A stretch of DNA of 64,000 bases from Phenylobacterium sp. (lineage in GTDB: Bacteria; Pseudomonadota; Alphaproteobacteria; Caulobacterales; Caulobacteraceae). Numbering within the stretch: the first letter of the stretch is position 1; the number at the start of each line of letters is the position of its first letter. This document shows positions 25,338 through 35,740 of this stretch, piece after piece. The DNA lies in NCBI RefSeq assembly GCF_013822795.1, contig NZ_PNLB01000004.1:62001-126000 (forward strand), given 5' to 3'. The notes under the pieces are model-generated. The model ran no database searches. It worked only from the letters and a program-made list of their open reading frames with translations, and had not been told where the DNA came from. Position numbers and translations under genes: made by a program.

Positions 25338-27251
25338 GTGCTTATCAGGGTGATCGCGCTGGCCGCAGCGCTGCTTTCGGTCGCGTCGGTCGCAGAGGCT
25401 GCGCCGCTGGAGGCGTACGGCCGGCTGCCCGCCATCCAGGCCGCCGCCATCGCGCCGGACGGCAAGCACTTTGTGTTGGTGACGACGGAAGGCGACGAGC
25501 GGCGGATCCTGATCAAGGATGTCGAGACCGGCCAGACGGAAGTCATGGTCGCTGGCCGGACGAACACGCCCGGCGTCACTTGGGCCGGGCCGCGCTATCT
25601 GCTGGTCACCACCAGCCGCGAAGCGGAAATCGTCGGCGCCCTGGGTTCCCCAGCCGACTATACGACCATCAGCCTTTACGACGTCGAGCGCAGGAAGGGG
25701 CTCCCGCTCATCATCGACGCGACCACCGGCTTGAACGTCACCGTGGGCGAGCCCCAAGTCCGCAATGTCGGCGGCGAGGCGCAGATCTTCGTCAAGGGCG
25801 TGCGGTTCGACATCGAGGGAAAGGGCCGACTGGCCCTCTACCGCGTCGATCCCGTGACGCGGCGCGCGGCCCTGGTTCAAGCCGGATCTGAGTACACCGA
25901 GGACTGGCTGGTCGGCATGGGCGGCGAACCGCTGGCCGAGACCGGATACGACGCCGACAAGGGCCGCTGGACGCTGAAGCTGAAGGCGCCGGCCGGATGG
26001 CGCGACGTGAAGTCGATGACCACCTTCGCCCAAACGCCGGCGCTGCTGGGAGTGGGGCGTGACGGGGTCTCGGCGCTGGTGTCGGAGAACGTCGACGGCA
26101 AGCAGGTTCTGCGCGAACTCGCGCCCGATGCGGCCGCCTGGCCCGATCCCTTCGCCGACATCAGCGACCGCAGCGTGATCTGGGATTCGCTCGGCGTGCG
26201 CATGACCGGCGTCACCTATCTGGAGGGCGACCAGCGGCGTCATGAGTTCCGCGACCTCGAAGATCAGAAGCTTTGGCGTTCGGTCCAGGCCGCCTACCCC
26301 GGGCAACTGGTGGAGCTGGTCTCATGGTCGGATGATCACCAGCGCCTGATCGTCAGCGTGGATTCGCCCGTCGAGGGGCCGGCGCTGGCCTTTGTCGACT
26401 GGAGCAAGAAGAAGGCCGACTGGATCGGTCCCTACTATCCGCAGCTGACCGCCGCGGACATCGCGACGGTGGCGCCCGTTCGGTTCAAAGCCGCCGACGG
26501 TCTCGAGCTCTCGGGCTACCTGACCGTGCCCAAGGGGCGCCAGGCCAAGGGCCTGCCCCTCGTGGTGCTCGCGCACGGCGGCCCGGCTTCGCGAGATGCG
26601 CCGGGCTTCGATTGGTGGGCGCAGGCGCTGGCGTCGCGCGGCTACGCCGTGCTGCAGGTGAACTTCCGCGGCTCGACCGGCTATGGCCGCGAGTTCCTGG
26701 AGGCCGGCTTCGGCCAATGGGGCCGCAAGATGCAGACGGACCTATCCGATGGCGTGCGCCACCTGGCGGCCCAGGGAACCATCGACCCAGGGCGGGTGTG
26801 CGTCGTCGGCGCAAGTTACGGCGGCTATGCGGCCCTGGCGGGCGCTACGCTTGACCGCGGCGTCTATCGCTGCGCGGCCTCGGTGTCCGGCGTCTCTGAT
26901 CTGCGCAAGATGCTGATCTTCGCCCGCAGCGAGGGCGGCGCCGCCGCGCAGCGCTACTGGATTCGGTTCATGGGCGTTGAAGGCCCCAACGACGACAAGC
27001 TGATCAGGTTGTCGCCGGTCTTCAACCTGGAGGGCGTGAAGACGCCGATTCTCCTCATGCACGGCGGCGACGACAAGGTGGTTCCGATCGAGCAGAGCTA
27101 TGCGATGGCGCGGGCGTTGAAGGAGGCGGGGAACCCTGCCGAACTGGTGGTTCTGAACGGTGAGGACCACTGGCTGTCTCGGGGCGAGACCCGATTGCGG
27201 ATGCTCAATGCGGTGACGATGTTCCTGGAGAAGAATAACCCGCCGAGCTGA
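25338..27251 (+). CDS. Exported S9 family prolyl oligopeptidase-like hydrolase
   Basis: A 637-residue protein with a signal peptide (LIRVIALAAALLSVASVAEA). The first 380 residues are a beta-propeller-like region and the last 250 an alpha/beta hydrolase: nucleophile in GASYGGYAAL, Asp in HGGDDKVVP and His in NGEDHWLS. This fits S9 peptidases of the dipeptidyl-peptidase/acylaminoacyl-peptidase type. The start is a GTG with a GGGGAGGA ribosome binding site 8 nt upstream. Codon use matches its neighbours. A palindrome lies between this stop and clpB. Confidence 0.9.
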   Translation: MLIRVIALAAALLSVASVAEAAPLEAYGRLPAIQAAAIAPDGKHFVLVTTEGDERRILIKDVETGQTEVMVAGRTNTPGVTWAGPRYLLVTTSREAEIVGALGSPADYTTISLYDVERRKGLPLIIDATTGLNVTVGEPQVRNVGGEAQIFVKGVRFDIEGKGRLALYRVDPVTRRAALVQAGSEYTEDWLVGMGGEPLAETGYDADKGRWTLKLKAPAGWRDVKSMTTFAQTPALLGVGRDGVSALVSENVDGKQVLRELAPDAAAWPDPFADISDRSVIWDSLGVRMTGVTYLEGDQRRHEFRDLEDQKLWRSVQAAYPGQLVELVSWSDDHQRLIVSVDSPVEGPALAFVDWSKKKADWIGPYYPQLTAADIATVAPVRFKAADGLELSGYLTVPKGRQAKGLPLVVLAHGGPASRDAPGFDWWAQALASRGYAVLQVNFRGSTGYGREFLEAGFGQWGRKMQTDLSDGVRHLAAQGTIDPGRVCVVGASYGGYAALAGATLDRGVYRCAASVSGVSDLRKMLIFARSEGGAAAQRYWIRFMGVEGPNDDKLIRLSPVFNLEGVKTPILLMHGGDDKVVPIEQSYAMARALKEAGNPAELVVLNGEDHWLSRGETRLRMLNAVTMFLEKNNPPS

Positions 27252-27270
27252 TTTCGGGGTGGTCACGGTT

Positions 27271-27290
27271 GTGTGGCGAAATCGCCACAC
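27271..27290. promoter_or_regulatory. Interrupted dyad between S9 hydrolase gene and clpB
   Basis: GTGTGGCGA and TCGCCACAC form 9-bp arms around a 2-nt centre (27271-27290), 70 nt before the clpB start and 20 nt after the preceding stop. There is no T-run, so a terminator is less likely than an operator. It is not the CIRCE element of HrcA. Confidence 0.55.
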
Positions 27291-27359
27291 TACATCCCGT
27301 CGAGGCGCGGCCGTGCTTGATGAAGGCGGTCGCGTCAATCCGCCTATCGAGGGGAACGC

Positions 27360-29942
<2,583 letters not shown>

Positions 29943-29947
29943 GGCAA

Positions 29948-29982
29948 AGGCCCCGGAGATCGCTCTCCGGGGCCTTTTGTTT
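29948..29982. terminator. Bidirectional intrinsic terminator after clpB
   Basis: A 12-bp perfect stem (AGGCCCCGGAGA with TCTCCGGGGCCT, 4-nt loop) followed on the plus strand by TTTGTTT and on the minus strand by TTTGCC. It ends clpB and may also serve the convergent lipoprotein gene. Confidence 0.9.
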
Positions 29983-30000
29983 CTGCGGAATGGTCGGGAG

Positions 30001-30540
30001 CTAGAGCTCGACCTTCACGGCGCGGCCGCCGCGGATTTCGACGCGGCGCATGACCGCGATGTCGGGGCCCGAGCCGCTGACCGGCTTGGCGACAGTGATC
30101 ACGTACCAGGCGCCGTTGGCGAGCCCCGAGAAGCTGAAGGCGCTGTTGGCGTCGCAGACCGTGCGCTTGACGAAGGCCGAGTAGTCGCCGCTGGGCGCCG
30201 ACGGCGTGCGGGCGCGGACCTCGTCGGCCGGCAGGGCAGCGCGGTCGGCCGACGTGTAGAGAATGCTCATCCGCCGCCGGGTCCAGGGCGTCTCGGGCGT
30301 CAAGACCACGCCCGCGCCAGTGCACGAGTAGCGGGTCTGGCCGGCCTTGAAGGTCAGGCGGCCATCGACGCGGCCCGAACCGGGGACGGCCGACCACGAG
30401 AAGTCCTCCGCGCGGAAGACGCCGGCCGTGGCCGGACCGCCGGCGCCGGGCGGCGGAGGCGGGGGCGGGCCCAGGGTCGGAGCGCAGGCGGCGACGAGCA
30501 GCAGGGCGGCGGAGGCGGAGAGAAGACGGATGCGTGACAT
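30001..30540 (-). CDS. Hypothetical lipoprotein
   Basis: A 179-residue protein with a lipoprotein signal (RIRLLSASAALLLVAAC, lipobox LVAAC) followed by a Pro-rich stretch (PPPPPPPGAGGPA). The mature domain is beta-like and contains one cysteine pair (RYSCTGAGV and RTVCDANSA). I do not recognise a family. It is upstream of no close gene on its strand; arfB ends 50 nt upstream. The terminator on its 3 prime side is shared with clpB. Confidence 0.75.
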   Translation of the reverse strand: MSRIRLLSASAALLLVAACAPTLGPPPPPPPGAGGPATAGVFRAEDFSWSAVPGSGRVDGRLTFKAGQTRYSCTGAGVVLTPETPWTRRRMSILYTSADRAALPADEVRARTPSAPSGDYSAFVKRTVCDANSAFSFSGLANGAWYVITVAKPVSGSGPDIAVMRRVEIRGGRAVKVEL

Positions 30541-30589
30541 GGCGCGCGCACATTACGCATCCGGAAGCCTCACCGCCAAGGGTTTACCC

Positions 30590-31015
30590 CTAGTCGTCGC
30601 CTCGGACCTTGCCGCGCATGGCCTTGACCCCGCCGCGACGCACCTTGGTTTCGACGCGGCGCTTCTGCGAGGCTTTGGTCGGCTTGGTCTTCTTGCGGGG
30701 TGGGGGCGGCGGCTTGGCGGCCTCGCGGATCAGCTCCAGCAGCCGTTCCAGCGCGTCGGCGCGGTTGCGCTCCTGGGTGCGGAAACTCATCGCGGTCAGC
30801 ACCAGCACGCCGTCCAGGGTCAGCTTGCGCCCGGCCAGCCGCATCAACCGCACGGCGACGTCGTTGGGCAGCGAGGGCGAGCGGCGCACGTCGAAGCGCA
30901 GCTCCACCGCGGTGGAGACCTTGTTGACGTTCTGTCCGCCCGGACCGGCCGCGCGGATGAACCGCTCGGTGATCTCGTCCTCGGAGATGGCGATGGTGGG
31001 GGTGACTTCGATCAC
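30590..31015 (-). CDS. arfB: Alternative ribosome-rescue factor ArfB
   Basis: A 141-residue release-factor-like protein that frees peptides from ribosomes stalled on mRNAs without stop codons. The catalytic GGQ is in AAGPGGQNVNKVST, and the C-terminus is a long basic tail (PPPPPRKKTKPTKASQ through KVRRGGVKAMRGKVRGDD) which in this family enters the empty mRNA channel. Length fits ArfB (YaeJ) and excludes RF1/RF2. It is divergent from an intergenic region that carries a plus-strand terminator. prfA, a true RF1, is a separate gene at 38.7 kb. Confidence 0.94.
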   Translation of the reverse strand: MIEVTPTIAISEDEITERFIRAAGPGGQNVNKVSTAVELRFDVRRSPSLPNDVAVRLMRLAGRKLTLDGVLVLTAMSFRTQERNRADALERLLELIREAAKPPPPPRKKTKPTKASQKRRVETKVRRGGVKAMRGKVRGDD

Positions 31016-31159
31016 CGGGCTTTTCCGATACCTGGGTTCCGGCTAACTATGCCGCATGCGCACTTTCGCGACCCTTATGCACGTGACCTGCCGAACCGCC
31101 CAAGCGGGATCGGTGAGGGATGTCGTGCGCTAGGACCGTTTGGCCGCATCAACCCCGCC

Positions 31160-31187
31160 AGCCCCGCCGCGAGGACGGGGCTTTTTT
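31160..31187 (+). terminator. Orphan intrinsic terminator upstream of the acetyltransferase gene
   Basis: AGCCCCG pairs with CGGGGCT over a 9-nt loop and is followed by TTTTTT (31182-31187) on the plus strand. No plus-strand gene ends before it, so it must terminate a short untranslated transcript, either a small RNA from the 31050-31180 region or an attenuated leader of the acetyltransferase gene 36 nt downstream. Confidence 0.75.
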
Positions 31188-31222
31188 CATGGCTCCGTCT
31201 CGCATTCCAGAGAGAAGCAGCC

Positions 31223-31708
31223 ATGAGCGACATTCTGATCCGCGCGTCCGAACCTGAGGACATCGCCGACCTGACCGAGGTCCTGAACCAGCCGCGCGCC
31301 GTCTGGGGGACCATGCAGGTCCCGTTCACCAGCGTCGCCGAGCGCCGCCGCAAGTACGAGGGACGGCCCGACACCCATCTGGTGGCGGTGATCGAGGGCA
31401 AGGTGATCGGGACCTTGGGCTTGGCGCGCAACGAGGGCCGACGTGGACACTCGGCGACGCTGGGCATGGCGGTGCACGACGCCTATGCCGGCCGTGGCGC
31501 AGGCACGGCGTTGATGGCCGCCATCGTCGATCAGGCCGATCGGTGGCTGAATGTTCAGAGGCTGGAGCTGTTCGTCTGGACCGACAACGTCCGCGCCATC
31601 GCGCTTTATGAGCGGTTCGGCTTCGAGCGCGAAGGCGTGCTTCGGTCGTACGCCTGGCGAGACGGGGCCTATGCCGACGCCATCTCGATGGCGCGCCTGC
31701 GGCCCTAG
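31223..31708 (+). CDS. GNAT family N-acetyltransferase, YhhY/AaaT-like
   Basis: A 161-residue acetyltransferase. It aligns along its whole length with E. coli YhhY (AaaT), which acetylates amino acids: MSDILIRASEPEDIA at the start, VGTLGLARNEGRRGHSATLG, the acetyl-CoA site AYAGRGAGTALM and LYERFGFEREGVLRSYAWRDG near the end. The ATG at 31223 was preferred over an in-frame ATG at 31049 because that one would translate through a strong terminator hairpin. The 3 prime end overlaps the zur gene on the other strand by 4 nt. The substrate here is inferred. Confidence 0.88.
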   Translation: MSDILIRASEPEDIADLTEVLNQPRAVWGTMQVPFTSVAERRRKYEGRPDTHLVAVIEGKVIGTLGLARNEGRRGHSATLGMAVHDAYAGRGAGTALMAAIVDQADRWLNVQRLELFVWTDNVRAIALYERFGFEREGVLRSYAWRDGAYADAISMARLRP

Positions 31709-32187
31709 CCGGCGCGGCAGGCGGAGCAGCGGCCGCGGGCTTCCAGGGTGATGGTGGAGACCTGGTAGCCCGCCGCCTCGGCGGCGGCGAGCTGGGCGGT
31801 GAAGTCGGGCTCGAACTCCTGGGCCGCGCCGCAGCAGTCGCAGATCAGAAAGGCGGCGCGGTGCTCGCCGCCGTCGATGCGACAGGGCACGTAGGCGTTC
31901 AGGCTCTCGATCCGGTGCGCGAAGCCCAGGCGTTCGAGAAACTCCAGCGCCCGGTAGACGGTCGGCGGCTTGGCCGGTTCGCCGTGCTCGCCGAAGGCCG
32001 CGATCAGGTCGTAGGCCTTCTGCGGGCCGTCCGACTCGAGCAGCAGCTCCAGCACACGCCGACGCGGCGCCGTCAGGCGCTCCTGGGTCGCCACGCAGCG
32101 GTGCTCGGCCGCGCCGAGCGCATGGGTCAGGGCGTGCCCCTTGAGGCCCGGATGCGCGCCGTCCGCGTGATGACACTCGCTTCCCAT
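31705..32187 (-). CDS. zur: Zinc uptake regulator Zur (Fur family)
   Basis: A 160-residue Fur-family repressor that binds DNA when loaded with zinc. The N-terminal wing (residues 35-95) reads RLTAPRRRVLELLLESDGPQKAYDLIAAF and TVYRALEFLERLGFAHRIES. Zinc-ligand cysteines are CDCCG (about 118) and the terminal pair CSACRAG, and the histidine-rich start MGSECHHADGAHPG adds further ligands. It is divergent from a TonB receptor gene with two Zur-box-like palindromes 60-80 nt from its own start, so autoregulation is also possible. Fur itself and Mur usually lack this terminal CxxC, which supports Zur. Confidence 0.92.
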   Translation of the reverse strand: MGSECHHADGAHPGLKGHALTHALGAAEHRCVATQERLTAPRRRVLELLLESDGPQKAYDLIAAFGEHGEPAKPPTVYRALEFLERLGFAHRIESLNAYVPCRIDGGEHRAAFLICDCCGAAQEFEPDFTAQLAAAEAAGYQVSTITLEARGRCSACRAG

Positions 32188-32232
32188 ATGCCTTGGCTAC
32201 CTGCCTCTCGCGCCCGCCGCAAGCAAAGCCGC

Positions 32233-32260
32233 TTGACGGTGGGTTATGTTATCTCATAAC
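32233..32260 (+). promoter_or_regulatory. Promoter of the TonB receptor gene
   Basis: TTGACG (32233-32238) and CATAAC (32255-32260) form a -35/-10 pair with a 16-nt spacer. The first Zur box overlaps the -10, so bound Zur would block RNA polymerase. Transcription would start about 64 nt before the start codon. Confidence 0.65.
32248..32260. promoter_or_regulatory. Zur box 1
   Basis: GTTATCTCATAAC is a perfect 13-bp palindrome (GTTAT-N3-ATAAC), the form described for alphaproteobacterial Zur operators. It overlaps the -10 of the TonB receptor promoter. Confidence 0.82.
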
Positions 32261-32267
32261 GGTCGAT

Positions 32268-32280
32268 GTTATTTCGTAAC
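32268..32280. promoter_or_regulatory. Zur box 2
   Basis: GTTATTTCGTAAC has the same pattern with GTTA and TAAC arms and one mismatch inside. It is 20 bp centre to centre from box 1, two helical turns, and lies 52 nt before the start codon. Confidence 0.72.
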
Positions 32281-32331
32281 ACGGCGAGCCGGTTTCAAGG
32301 CCGCCGTCGTGAGTATGCCCGAGGCGTTAGA

Positions 32332-34362
32332 ATGACCAAGACCTACCTGCTCGCCGCCGCCGGCGCCGCTGCGCTGTCCGCGGGATCGGCCCATGCCGAG
32401 GCGCCCAAGGAGGTGTCCGAGCTGGTGGTGACCGCCGCGCCCTATGTCGTCTCGATGGATTCGGTGACGACCAGCGTGGAGGTGATGAAGCGCGACGACC
32501 TCGACGCCGCGCCTTCGGCCGGCCTGGGGGACGTGCTGTCGGGGCTGCCGGGCGTGCGCTCGACCTTCTTCGGACCCGGCGCCAGCCGCCCGGTGATCCG
32601 CGGCCTGGCCGGGCCGCGGGTGCTGGTGCTGAGCAACGGTGTGGGGATGATCGACGCCTCGGCGCTGTCGCCCGACCACCAGGTGGCCAATGACCCGCAG
32701 GAAGCCGAGCGGATCGAAGTGCTGCGCGGCCCCTCGGCCCTGGCCTATGGCGGCTCGGCGATCGGCGGCATCGTCAACATCATCGACGAGCGCATCTCCA
32801 GCACCAAGGTCGAGGGCGTGCACGGCCGCATGCTGGCCTCGGGCACAAGCGTCGACGAGGGTTCGTCGGTCTCGGCCTCGATCAAGGCCGGCGTCGGCGG
32901 CTGGGTGTTCAGCCTGGACGGCCTGCATCGCGAGAGCTCGGACTACGACATTCCCTCGCCGGCGGAGTCGCGGCGGTTCATGGCCGCCGAAGGCGAGGAG
33001 TACCTGGGCAAGGAGCCTTCGACCGTCGCCAACACCGCGGTCGAGCTGAACGCCTACGGCGGCGGCGTGTCCTATGTCGGCGACAAGGGCTTTCTGGGCA
33101 TGGCGGTGAAGCGCACCGACACCACCTATGGCGTGCCGGGCCACTCGCACGAAGCGCATGGGGATGACGACCACGATCATGAGCATGAGGACGAAGAGGG
33201 CGGTGTCCAGATCGACCTGAAGCAGACGCGCTACGATCTGCGCGGCGGCCTCAACCTCGACCTCGGCCCGTTCGACCAGCTGAAGGTCTCGGCCGGCTAC
33301 GCCGACTACGAGCACGCCGAACTGGAAGGCGGCCACATCGGCACCCAGTTCCTCTCGGAAGGCTGGGAGGCGCGCGCCGAGCTGGTGCAGAAGGCGCGCG
33401 GCGGCTGGCAAGGCGCGGTCGGCCTGCAGGCCCTGTCGCGCACGTTGGACGCCAACGGCGACGAAGCCTACGTGCCCTCGACAGAGACCCACGAGCTTGG
33501 CCTCTTCACGCTGCAGCGACTGGACAACGACACCTGGGGCGTCGAGGGCGGGCTGCGGCTCGACCGTCGGGAGCTTGAGACCGATACGCTGTCGCGGGAC
33601 TTCACCAATGTCTCGGCCAGCATCGGCGGCTTCCTGCGCCCCGCGGAGGGTTGGTTCCTGGGGCTGTCGGCCTCGCGGACAGCGCGGGCGCCGACCGAGG
33701 CGGAACTGTTCGCCAACGGGGCCCATGCGGCCACCCGCGGCTTCGAGGTCGGGAACGCTGACCTGGACTCGGAAGTCTCGTACTCGCTGGACGCCACGGT
33801 CCACTACGGCGAGGGGCCCTGGGAGATGGATCTTCACGCCTTCGCCGTGAAGTACGACGGCTTCATCGACCTGCGCGCCAACGGCCAGTTCGATCCCGAG
33901 AGCGGCTTCGCCGTGTTCGACTACCTGCAGACCAACGCGACGTTCTATGGCGCGGAGGCCGAGGCGTCGTACCGCCTGTGGCAGGACGGCGAGCGCAGCT
34001 TCTCGCTGCAGGGCGCGGCCGACTATGTCCATGGCGACACCGATCTCGGCCCGCCGGCCCGCATTCCGCCGTGGTCGGTCACCGGCCGGGCGGTGTTCGA
34101 CGGCGGCTGGTGGAGCGGCAAGCTGGAGTTGCGCCAGGTGGGCGAGCAGGACCGGGTGGCCGAGTTCGAGCTGCCGACCGACAGCTACCGGACGCTCAAC
34201 GCCTACCTATCAGCGACGCCGTTCGCCGACCGCCAGTTACGGCTGTTCCTGGAAGGGCGGAACCTCAACGACGCCGAGGCTCGCGAGCACGTTTCGTTCC
34301 TGAAGGACCTAGCCCCGTTGCCGGGCCGCAGCTTCCGGCTCGGCGTCGGCTACAAATTCTAG
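32332..34362 (+). CDS. TonB-dependent receptor with His-rich loop, putative zinc uptake (ZnuD-like)
   Basis: A 676-residue outer-membrane receptor. It has a signal peptide (TKTYLLAAAGAAALSAGSAHA), a plug domain (residues 35-150, RSTFFGPGASRPVIRGLAGPRVLVL and ERIEVLRGPSALAYGG), a 22-strand barrel and a terminal aromatic (GVGYKF). Near residue 275 a loop reads HSHEAHGDDDHDHEHEDEE, a metal-binding stretch seen in the zinc receptor ZnuD. With two Zur boxes in its promoter and zur divergent, it is a zinc importer by inference. The start at 32332 begins the signal peptide; a start inside the second Zur box is unlikely. A TonB-ExbB-ExbD system is needed elsewhere. Confidence 0.93.
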   Translation: MTKTYLLAAAGAAALSAGSAHAEAPKEVSELVVTAAPYVVSMDSVTTSVEVMKRDDLDAAPSAGLGDVLSGLPGVRSTFFGPGASRPVIRGLAGPRVLVLSNGVGMIDASALSPDHQVANDPQEAERIEVLRGPSALAYGGSAIGGIVNIIDERISSTKVEGVHGRMLASGTSVDEGSSVSASIKAGVGGWVFSLDGLHRESSDYDIPSPAESRRFMAAEGEEYLGKEPSTVANTAVELNAYGGGVSYVGDKGFLGMAVKRTDTTYGVPGHSHEAHGDDDHDHEHEDEEGGVQIDLKQTRYDLRGGLNLDLGPFDQLKVSAGYADYEHAELEGGHIGTQFLSEGWEARAELVQKARGGWQGAVGLQALSRTLDANGDEAYVPSTETHELGLFTLQRLDNDTWGVEGGLRLDRRELETDTLSRDFTNVSASIGGFLRPAEGWFLGLSASRTARAPTEAELFANGAHAATRGFEVGNADLDSEVSYSLDATVHYGEGPWEMDLHAFAVKYDGFIDLRANGQFDPESGFAVFDYLQTNATFYGAEAEASYRLWQDGERSFSLQGAADYVHGDTDLGPPARIPPWSVTGRAVFDGGWWSGKLELRQVGEQDRVAEFELPTDSYRTLNAYLSATPFADRQLRLFLEGRNLNDAEAREHVSFLKDLAPLPGRSFRLGVGYKF

Positions 34363-34375
34363 TCCGGGCAAAGAA

Positions 34376-34401
34376 AAACCCCTCCCGCGAGGGAGGGGTT
34401 T
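34376..34401. terminator. Bidirectional intrinsic terminator
   Basis: An 11-bp perfect stem (AAACCCCTCCC with GGGAGGGGTTT, loop GCGA) between the convergent TonB receptor and DUF4167 genes. T-rich flanks exist on both strands. Confidence 0.88.
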
Positions 34402-34429
34402 ATCGTTTCAGCGCCGGGGCGCTTGAGCC

Positions 34430-35491
34430 TTAGGCCTCTTCGGTCTCGTTCGAAGAAGCTTCTCCGCCTTCGAAGCTGCGCGGGGCGCGGCGGCGACGGG
34501 CCTTGGGCTTTTCTTCTCCCTCGGCGGCGGCGGGAGCCTCGGCCTTGGGAGCGCGGGGCGCGCGCGGGGCCTTCAGGAAGGCCGGAGCGTGGCTTTCACC
34601 GCCGTCCTCGTCGCGCAGCACGGGCGAAGCCTGCTGTTCGGTCGCCACCAGCGGCGCGGCCTTGGGTTCAACCACGGCCAGCGGATCGCGCTCGGGACGG
34701 TCTTGCCGTTCGGTCCGCTCGGCGCGGTCTGGGCGCTCGCTGCGATCCTCGCGGTCACGGCGGCCTTCGAAACGCTCACTGCGCGGCCGGTCGTCACGCT
34801 CGCGGCGATCTTCGCGCTCGGCACGGGGACGATCGTCACGGGGGCGATCGTCGCGGGGACGTTCGTCACGCGGCCGATCATCACGGGGCCGATCATCACG
34901 GGCGCGGTCGTCGCGCGGACGGTCGTCGCGGTCGCGATAGCGGTCGTTGCGGTCGCGGTTACGGCCTTCGAAGCGATCGTTCCGCTGGCGGTCGTCGCGG
35001 TCGCGGTTGCGGTCGTCGCGCTGACGATCCTGGCGATCGTCACGGTCGCGCCAGCGCTCGCCACGGGGCTGCTGGCCTTCGCCTTCGCCGCCCTCGGGGG
35101 CGTCAGCCGTCTCAGCAGCGGCCGCCGCCTCGGCTTCCGCCGCGGCCTGGGCGCCGCTCTCGTCCTCGAAGTCGATGTCGAGGCCGCCGGAATAGGTGTC
35201 GCGGCCGAGAATCTCGGCGGCGGGCTTGGTCGGCTGCATGGCGCGCACGGTGCGGAAGTAGTGCTCGGCGTGCTGCAGGTAATTTTCGGCCAGCACGCGG
35301 TCGCCGGACGACGACGCGTCTCGGGCGAGTTGCTGGTACTTCTCGAAAACGTGCTGGGCGTTGCCGCGCACCTTCACGCCGTCCGGGCCGTTGGAGTCGA
35401 AGGCCCGGTTCGCGTTCTGCTGCTGCGGCTTGCCGCCGCCGCCACCGCGATTGCGGCCGCGCTGGCGCTTCATACCCTTGAAATCTCTCAT
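34430..35491 (-). CDS. DUF4167 domain protein with acidic/basic repeat region
   Basis: A 353-residue protein. The N-terminal 110 residues match DUF4167, found in most alphaproteobacteria: a basic start (MKRQRGRNRGGGG) and ARDASSSGDRVLAENYLQHAEHYFR. The middle from about 150 to 270 is a run of RDDRP, RDRDD and RERDD repeats and the C-terminus is Ala/Pro/Lys-rich. Such charged repeats suggest an unstructured RNA- or protein-binding tail. Function is unknown. The 250 nt upstream, between it and the prmC stop, hold no gene. The repeats make the opposite strand look like a long hydrophobic frame, which is not real. Confidence 0.88.
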   Translation of the reverse strand: MRDFKGMKRQRGRNRGGGGGKPQQQNANRAFDSNGPDGVKVRGNAQHVFEKYQQLARDASSSGDRVLAENYLQHAEHYFRTVRAMQPTKPAAEILGRDTYSGGLDIDFEDESGAQAAAEAEAAAAAETADAPEGGEGEGQQPRGERWRDRDDRQDRQRDDRNRDRDDRQRNDRFEGRNRDRNDRYRDRDDRPRDDRARDDRPRDDRPRDERPRDDRPRDDRPRAEREDRRERDDRPRSERFEGRRDREDRSERPDRAERTERQDRPERDPLAVVEPKAAPLVATEQQASPVLRDEDGGESHAPAFLKAPRAPRAPKAEAPAAAEGEEKPKARRRRAPRSFEGGEASSNETEEA

Positions 35492-35740
35492 TCGCTGTGT
35501 CCGCCGCCGCCTCGGTCTTCGCCGGTGTGCGCGCGGTCTATCCTCTCGCCTTGATCGGGCCGTTCGCCCGTAAGTCCGTGTTGAAGACGTAAGTGTTCTC
35601 CGTCGTCCGCCCTGACCTTGAGGCGCGAGACACGCTAAGCCTGCGCGCCTGCCGGAGCGGGTGTCCGCCCTGTGATCCCAGGACGTCCTGAACCTCTAGC
35701 ACCGGCGAATTGGGTGGAGACGAGATAAAGACTTAGCGAT

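Noticed and set aside
31049-31222. A longer start for the YhhY-like acetyltransferase at ATG 31049
   Set aside because: It would translate through the terminator hairpin and adds 58 residues with no homology.
34589-35554. A 321-codon plus-strand frame that looks like a membrane protein
   Set aside because: It is the reverse reading of the RDDRP repeat region of the DUF4167 gene; reversed charged codons give strings of Val, Ala, Ile and Thr. No ribosome binding site and no family.
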